DNA of 64,000 nucleotides from contig CM037783.1 in assembly GCA_021229015.1 (NCBI GenBank), forward strand, positions 4,060,725 to 4,124,724, written 5' to 3'. The position numbers and the translations under genes are program-made. Under the pieces are notes generated by a model. It saw only the letters and a list, made by a program, of their open reading frames with translations. It was not told the DNA's origin and ran no database searches. How positions within the stretch are numbered: the first letter of the stretch is position 1; each line of letters starts with the position of its first letter. The DNA is from Solen grandis (taxonomy: Eukaryota > Mollusca > Bivalvia > Adapedonta > Solenidae). This document shows positions 57,173-64,000 of the stretch, piece by piece.

Positions 57173-58684
57173 TAAACTGATATCACAGCTGCATAAATGA
57201 TACTACTTCTGCATATACTGATACATACCACTGCTGTATAAATTTCTGCAACTGCATTGTATACACAAATAGTCAAGTGGCACCCATTTCCAACCAAAGC
57301 AAAGATTATATGACCACTTAGCTAGTAATTAAATTAAATGATACTAATTATAAGCTAAGCAAATAATTAACATATATAATTGCTGGTATTTTCTGTGATA
57401 TAATCATAAATGTATATAAAATACCCTTACCTCTACAACCTTGTAAGCACAAAAATGGATATCAAAATATAAGATTTTTTTTCATAATAAAGCCAAGTTT
57501 TATCTGAAAAATTACTAACATATTTATATCTCACATTTCAACAACTTCAAATATATTACTGATTAAAAATTTGCATGCAACAGAATGCTAATAAAATTCT
57601 AAAATTAGTTACATGCAGGACAAGATAAGACTTCATGTATTATATACCAGTACAAGTTAAACCATTAATCCAGTAATTCTGATACATGTTGACTCAGACT
57701 GTTTCATAAACAATGGTTTAATTTAATAAGTATATGTAAAAAGCAGGTGTTAAGGCTATGTTTATGAATAAGTAATAACTCATTGATAAAGTAGCAGCCA
57801 TCACTATTTTCAATACACTAGGCTATTGGTTAAAAACATGCTTAACGTTAATAGAAGGCAAGCATGGTTTACACTGTATTACACAATTTGAAGATAAAAA
57901 TTCATACCGTTTTGTTCAAATTTAGAAAATTAATTTTTATCCAAATCAAATCTGTTCCTGTATCAGACTATAAGTTTCCACCTGAGGTTATGATTAAATA
58001 TTTCCTCCACTGAAAGTTCAAACCCAAAACTTTCAGATCCAGAACAGTAGAACTGGCCCATGCCAAAGTTAAGACATGATGCATTGAGACATGCAAGTTT
58101 AGTGAAACCCATTTCATCTGGATGCCACAAAATCCAAATTTATTTCTGCAATATCATGCATTTTCCATAAGGTAAATAATTCAAATATGAAATGCAAACT
58201 TTATGATTTTCCAGCATTCTGCAACTCCTTAATTTGCCATGGACAACAACTAATAAAATAGTTTGAACACCTAAATTTTCAGCTGACCTTAAAAGTAAGG
58301 AGTGAGTCTAAAATTATGTTTGATAGTCAGGAAACATAAACACAAGTGACATTAATTGCTTCATTTTGGATATTTTAAAAGCAACATTCTCAGAGCTTCC
58401 TTTTTTATCCCCCACCCTTCTTTATCAGGCACCATTCAAAGATCTTGACCAGGTGACTTTTGATTGGTAGAATTTATCTAATAATAGAAGTTGTGACAAA
58501 ATGAGGAAAGTCTTGAGCCCTTGTATAACCCGTGACTGTTAGCAAACAATTATTTTCTAATTCATTATATCCAATAAATTCAACACACAACTTCACTTGT
58601 ATCCCATTTTGTCAGGGAATTAACAGATTTAAAAAAGTTTTGCAGTGCATGAAAGAAAAAAAAAATTTATTTGCCATAAATACA
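57173..58684. other. AT-rich sequence, no gene seen
   Basis: No exon or definable repeat. Confidence 0.5.
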
Positions 58685-58688
58685 TTAA

Positions 58689-58921
58689 CCCTTTCCCTCA
58701 TAGAGGACACCATGAAAAGACCTATGCGAAAAGCATAAAACCAGATCAGCCTGCGAGTAACTCGCAGGCTGATCAGGTTTTATGCTGTTCGCTGCTCCTC
58801 AGTGGTCTGGAAATGAGGATTTTGTAATTAAATTGGGTAAGGTTTAGCTGTGGTTTTCTGCAGATCAGGCTTTATGTGATACCTATTGAGGGCGTCAAAA
58901 TGAGTATATATGAGGGAAAGG
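58689..58921. mobile_element. TTAA MITE family A copy
   Basis: TTAA at 58685-58688, CCCTTTCCCTCATAGAGG at the left and TATATGAGGGAAAGGG at the right. The right duplication reads TTAT, a single-base change. The central palindrome is intact. Confidence 0.87.
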
Positions 58922-58925
58922 GTTA

Positions 58926-60480
58926 TGAAATAATTATTCTTCACAATGAAATCATCTTCAATTGAATTCAAAACCCTGAAATAATTTTTACTTAAACATT
59001 ATTGGTCAAGAATCTGACTCAATGGATGCTTTCTCATAATTCTGGGGATGTCAATTTCCTGCGCTGTGCAGTATACTTTACACGCATCAGAGACTTAAAG
59101 ATTCTGCAAGGGGAAGCACTGTCACATTCATTTCAACTGTCATGGCTGCTGGCAGACTATTTTCTTATTTTTTATTATTTCTAAAAAAGTGAACTTTTCG
59201 TGACATACCTATGACAATTTTAATAAAAATATCAATTTAAATAGTTTTCAGTTATAAAAATGCTTATATCCTGTAAATGGATTGCAATTTTCAGAAAAAT
59301 GATGACCGCAAAGTTATGTCCATTTTGGATAACTTGCCGCATAGCACAAAACTAAAATGTATGATGTCATGATAATATGGGAATGCCTGATAATATGAGA
59401 ATTGTTTTTAAAAAAAGTCCTTTATCAGCATTTTTTTTCCTTATATATGTCTGGTACCCTTAACAGGTTTACCAAATTGATTCACAATTCAAAAGTATAT
59501 TTATGATACATCCATGGAGTAAGCCCTTCCTACCTAGGTGAATAAATTTTGAAAGTGCTGCTCTTCTACAATATCTCAGTTTCTTGAAAATATAAACCAT
59601 TCCCTACAATTTTGCAGAAAAATGCATGGTATTCCGTCATAGCCCACATTTTTTCCTCACAATATCAGCAGAAACACCGCTACTTTTTTTCCACAATTTT
59701 ACAAGACACAAACTTGATCTTGGTATGGTGAAACATCTCACAACATTTTCTTACCGCACATCACAAACAAAGGGGTACTGGACCCATTCACAATTCAAGG
59801 AAAAAAATACTGTTTATAACAGTATCTATTAACAACATGATCGAAAAGGATTTAAACTAGAGATCATGGGTATCCAAAATGGTATGAAATTATAAAAATC
59901 TTTCACATAAGTTTATAAAAGTCAACTCTGCGGTCTAAAGAACAGGAGTATTTGTTAAACCATAAATCATCACATATGGAAGTAAATTATCAACACCATG
60001 TGAGTTGTTTCCCCTTGAGAGAAAAAAAAATGAAAAAGACAGATGGACTCAACTGTGGAAGCGAAAAAAAAATCGGAAAAAAATCCTTACTGAATTATTT
60101 GATTGTATATTTCACTCTCTAAATTAGTTGAAATGACTGAAACATGTCAAACCGCTATGCAAATATTGTTAATTATGATTGTTCGAAAGTTACTTCAAAG
60201 CATGTTTAGAGGCCAAACACCGATATCCATACCTTGAATAGTTCGTTGTTAGATCCAGGTTTAGAGTTAGTTTGCAAGCAGTCAGTACGGACAGGAAAGG
60301 CAGGGCATTGTCATGCAGATGCCATGCATTGTAAAGGGTTTTTAATTAACGTACAACAAAGAGTCCGAATTCCTGTTATTTACACCGGAAATGACTGGAG
60401 TTGCGGTGTCAGCATAAGATTTAGATAACCGTAATATTTACTCACAACACCATATACACGTTTGTAAATAGTCCCTGGCC
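58926..60480. other. AT-rich sequence, one GC-richer patch
   Basis: 60240-60430 is less AT-rich and could be an untranslated exon of an unknown gene, but no splice pair or domain supports that. No other coding region was recognised. Confidence 0.4.
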
Positions 60481-60488
60481 AGATTACT

Positions 60489-60628
60489 GGCACTAGAACC
60501 GCAGAAATGCCAATTTCATTGGAATATGGATTACGGTTTTTCGTCCCTCTGTACTGTATATTAAAAATCGTACATGTATATTTTTGGTAATCAATACAAT
60601 GAAATTTGCATTTCTGCGGTTCTAGTGC
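60489..60628. mobile_element. Short inverted-repeat element (about 140 bp)
   Basis: The left arm GCACTAGAACCGCAGAAATG pairs with the right arm CATTTCTGCGGTTCTAGTGC (20 of 20). Pairing continues inward through CAATTTCATTG / CAATGAAATTTG. The ends start CACTA, but no clear 2-3-bp duplication flanks them. It could be a MITE or a transcribed hairpin. Confidence 0.75.
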
Positions 60629-60639
60629 ATGTGGCCTAG

Positions 60640-62400
60640 ATCTACTTTACTATGCATATAATTCTCTTTCATTTTTTTATGTCTTTCTTTAAAAAAAAAT
60701 GGGGTGGGGAGATGAATGTTTTTTTTTAAGTTCCTAAATCTGACCAGATATTTTTAACAGCATATCATTTAAAGAAGTAGATCTAACAAAACAAATGATA
60801 TCTTCCAAATTTAGTGGTACAATCTATGGATACAGAAAATTATCTTGTCTGATCCTTATTGTGGGGCAAAGATCTATTCAGGTAAAAAGTACTGGTTCAA
60901 CCTGTAACCTTCAACATACGAGTCAAAGATAAGATTCCTTATGAAAGTCATACACACAACTATATGTATATGCCAACAAATCATATGACCTTTAATGTAT
61001 GTTTGCATTGTATTCTCATATACCTTGTAACCTTGTGAGTTAATAAACATGTTAAAAAACAAAACAAAAAAAACAACAACATCCATTTGTTTCACATTAT
61101 TGTACTTTTATAACTTCAGATTACCGGTAATCATGGAAAAGTAAACCCATTTGATATTGTGTAAAATGACATTTTTTACACAGTGCTACACTCTGCAAAG
61201 TATTGTTATTATTTTGGAACTTATGTCAAAATTTGAAATGGACAACTATTTTATCCCATGTACTTCACAGATTTTAAAGCACAGCTATTTATCCAATGGA
61301 ACATTTATTATCATAAACCCTTTCAAAATTAAGTCTGTATGGGGTCAGATGATTATAATTTTCATACAGTTAGGGCCATTTTGACCAATCTGGCACTGTT
61401 TCAACAAACAGCCATCATAATTACCTTGATAGCCATGTAATTGAATAAAAATAATATTAATATATGGTCTGTGTATCAATATGAAAAAAGCAGACAACAT
61501 TATATTTTATCAAATTTTTAATTCACAGAATCTTGATTTTAATATAAAGAGATTATACAAATAACAAAAAGAGAATAACTTGAAGTTGTGATCAGTTTTT
61601 TAACCCCATAAGTATAGAATTGAAGTTAACTGAAAAAATTATTGCATATATTAATACTTGTGTAAAAAGAAAATCACTAATTTTTTGTGGGGGCTAATTT
61701 ATGCTGAGGATTTGATGGGTTTTTTTTTGGTTGTTGAATAATCATTCATTTATTTAATCTAAGCTCTCTTGGAACATGATCCCAAACATTAATGTAAATT
61801 CAACAAAATTAAATTTAAATGAAAATTAATGTTTTCACTGTTTCCAAAAACATGTTAGCATAATTACAGAATCAGTGATGATTTATAAAAGAAAGGTAAT
61901 AAAAGCACACAATTAGTAAAATAATTTATTAAATGAGCAGCTCTGAATAAATACAACAAAATAAAAATAATTAATTATCAGAAATAAGGATGACCTAACT
62001 GTCATGATCTAAAAAGGTACCATAAATCAGGAAAATTACAAACTCTTAAAAAAAAAATCATAAAAATTTTTTGTGAAAATAAAGTCTTAGAATTCAACTT
62101 TAATAATTTTTTTCATTATCTAAGAGCCTAAAAAAATTATTATCACATTGTATAGCATTTTTGAAGCCAATTAAAAAACATTTCATAAAAAAAAATCTCA
62201 ACAACAACCTAGCTTTAACATATTTAACAAGTATGCCAGTATAGCGTTAAATCACCCATCTGCATATACAATCTAAAGCATTGTTATACATATATTCATT
62301 AAGCTTTTGCAACCCATCTTAAAAAGTCTGAAAAATGCAAAAACACAATTAGAAACAGACAAATAATGCTTGCAGATTTGGAAAAAAGACGTAATAATGT
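60640..62400. other. AT-rich sequence, no gene seen
   Basis: Poly-A and poly-T tracts only. No exon was recognised. Confidence 0.5.
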
Positions 62401-62429
62401 CACCTGAAATTTCAGATATTTAAAAGATT

Positions 62430-62877
62430 ATCTTCCTGTGACTTACTTTTTTGATCCCTCGTGACCCAGTTTCAAACCCATCAAAGATATTATACAGACA
62501 AATGTTATGACCAAGTTTCATAAAAAATGACCCAAATGTGTGACCTTTGGAGTGCTCACAAAGATTTCTTAAGATTTAAGCTGGTGACTAAGTATTGACT
62601 TTGCATCATCAAACTTAAATCTCAACCAAGAGCTGACTTAATTTCACTAGGATGGACCATGTTGCCTATTGAGTGTTCACACTGTATTTCTAAACTTAAG
62701 ACATAAAATCTAAATTTTGACCCAGTTATAAACTTATGACAAGCTTAAACATTCTGACCAATTTTCTTGAAGATTGGGCTAAAGTCAGGCTTCGATACAA
62801 TATAGTTGTGACGAACACGCATGATGGACATACGTCACAAAAACTCATCCTGGGCACAAGAGCTCAGATGAGTTAAA
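62430..62877. mobile_element. Hairpin-ended element family 1, decayed 3' part
   Basis: CTGTGACTTACTTTTTTGAT and TGACCAAGTTTCATAAAAAA, then GAACACGCATGATGGACATA and the decayed 3' hairpin GGGCACAAGAGCTCAGATGA followed by GTTAAAAAC. Confidence 0.55.
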
Positions 62878-63067
62878 AACCCATGGTAGAGGTTATTCTG
62901 CCTATTTGTAGGGTCTGAATGACAGCCCCATTCTGAATCTTTTCTTTTTTTCTTAAATGAGGATAGTTTTGTTTGTTATTTGTGTTTATGAAAGAATTTG
63001 CATTTGTGTTTAGAAAATGCCTCTTTTTACTTTGTTTCACAGTCTTAGATGCTTTTCTGCTTCTTAA

Positions 63068-63301
63068 CCCTTTCCCTCATATAGACTCATTTTGACGCAC
63101 TCAATAGGCACCACATACAGCCTGATCTGCAGAAAACCACAGTTAAACCTTACCAAATTTAATTATAAAGTCCTCATTTCCAGACAACTGAGGAGCAGCG
63201 AACAGCATAAAACCTGATCAGCCTGCGAGTTACTTGCAGGCTGATCTGGTTTTATGTTGTTCGCATAGGTCTTTTCATGGTTTCCTCTATGATGGAAAGG
63301 G
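63068..63301. mobile_element. TTAA MITE family A, inverted copy
   Basis: TTAA at 63064-63067 and 63302-63305. CCCTTTCCCTCATATAGACT at one end and CTCTATGATGGAAAGGG at the other. The interior palindrome CAGCCTGCGAGTTACTTGCA has one mismatch. Confidence 0.88.
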
Positions 63302-63384
63302 TTAATAATACTTCCAAATCAAGTGAAATATGTTGATGATTTTTCTCAATTTGCCGGATAGGGTAAATTTCCCAACATATGCAA

Positions 63385-63694
63385 AAACAAGAGCACTGAA
63401 TATGAATGCCAATGCTTATCTGTTAGGTTAGAGGGGGTGATGAATTTGTTCAAAATGGACCTAAGAATGGACCTAAGAGTTATGGCCCTTGAACAGGTAG
63501 CCCTTGTGATAGTGAACAAGTATATAAAATTTGATAACAGATTTGATAACAGACGGTTGAATAGTTTAGAAGTTATGGCTAAGGTTAAAATTTTTCATGA
63601 CGACGATAATGCCAATGATGATGCCAAATGATGACAACACCGGAGAGATGACAATACCTTGACTTTTTTCTTTGGAAAGCAGACAAGCTAAAAA
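63385..63694. mobile_element. Short hairpin-ended-type element, third variety
   Basis: Starts AAACAAGAGCACTGAATATG and ends GCAGACAAGCTAAAAACCC. A GACGACGATAATGCCAATGA microsatellite-like stretch precedes the end. The 5' ACAAGAG and 3' AGCTAAAA match the other families, but there is no 150-165-bp array. The 64-codon frame in it is not a gene. Confidence 0.55.
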
Positions 63695-63759
63695 CCCATC
63701 ACAGAGTAATAACCTATATCTATTAAAATCAGAATATGTAACAATTCAGTCCTCCTTCA

Positions 63760-63947
63760 TCAAGAGTTACTCGTGATCAGATTCTCTCCTTGTTTCATTT
63801 TGGTCAATGTATCAGCATACTGGAAATCTGCACTGTTCTCGTATTCACACATATCCAAGGCAACCACACAGCTCTCCTTGACAACTCTCTCCTCATCCTG
63901 TACATAGCCCTCCAGTATCTTCATACACTCTTCTGTTGCTATGGAGC
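63760..63947 (-). CDS. DOHH: Deoxyhypusine hydroxylase, terminal exon (partial gene)
   Basis: Encodes the last 61 residues and stop of the di-iron HEAT-repeat enzyme that converts deoxyhypusine to hypusine on eIF5A. The exon starts after CTCTCTAG/GC in phase 1. It contains the diagnostic [11 protein letters not shown] and [10 protein letters not shown] segments, ending in ITSNS and TGA. In the family the last His-Glu metal pair lies just before this exon start, so it should be in the preceding exon beyond the right edge. The C-terminal tail after FQYAD is slightly longer than in the human protein as I recall it. ACSS2 and DOHH point towards each other. Confidence 0.95.
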
Positions 63948-64000
63948 CTAGAGAGCCAAAAAAAGCATCTTTTTAATTTACATTTTAACTCTTACATAAC

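Noticed and set aside
30000..63700. Later ACSS2 exons
   Set aside because: I looked for codons of the Thr/Ser/Gly-rich ATP loop, the GWxTGH block and the C-terminal SGK motif on both strands and saw none. A short divergent exon could still have been missed.

Overview
This is AT-rich, intron-rich, repeat-laden animal DNA, most likely from a bivalve mollusc. The grounds are an ACSS2-type gene split by animal introns, many tRNA-headed SINEs with the long conserved body familiar from molluscs, TTAA-flanked piggyBac-type MITEs, and large hairpin-ended repeats that finish in AGCTAAAA. No bacterial-style gene, operon, rRNA gene or CRISPR array is present. A run of exactly 100 N at 29818-29917 marks a scaffold gap of unknown size. 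I cannot name the species.

Layout. 1-5260: microsatellite and minisatellite, a CGACAC-type short-repeat field (about 1575-2220), and one intact small membrane-protein ORF on the minus strand (3534-3977). 5260-21480: SINEs, fold-back repeats, a promoter-like cluster with E-boxes, CCAAT boxes, an ATGGCGGC start and two RFX X-box motifs (13.9-14.44 kb), and a tandem block just upstream of ACSS2. 21943-29190: the first four coding exons of cytosolic acetyl-CoA synthetase (ACSS2) on the plus strand, with a TISU-type start and a GC-AG intron. The remaining roughly 70% of the protein is not recognisable in the window. 29918-63700: about 34 kb of mostly nested mobile elements. 63760-63947: the last coding exon of deoxyhypusine hydroxylase (DOHH) on the minus strand, with the rest of the gene beyond the right edge.

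The most striking object is a 4,246-bp DNA transposon at 52541-56786. It has perfect 27-bp terminal inverted repeats and a 4-bp AATT target duplication. It sits inside a SINE whose uninterrupted relatives elsewhere in the window show the empty site. It carries a decayed minus-strand gene joining a DDE-like catalytic region to an OTU-fold, vertnin-like domain (DGDC ... NHF). Repeated TCCTGTCAC motifs lie in both subterminal regions.

A second theme is a group of hairpin-ended elements (two main families and at least one further copy) with a shared plan: 5' ACAAGAG plus a short hairpin, an inverted subterminal repeat, a central array of about 150-165-bp tandem units, a GAC- or GCC-type microsatellite, and a 3' hairpin ending AGCTAAAA. 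They look like non-autonomous Helentron-type elements. Nesting (these elements inside TTAA MITEs, MITEs inside MITEs, SINEs inside MITEs, the transposon inside a SINE) lets several boundaries and relative ages be read directly from the window.
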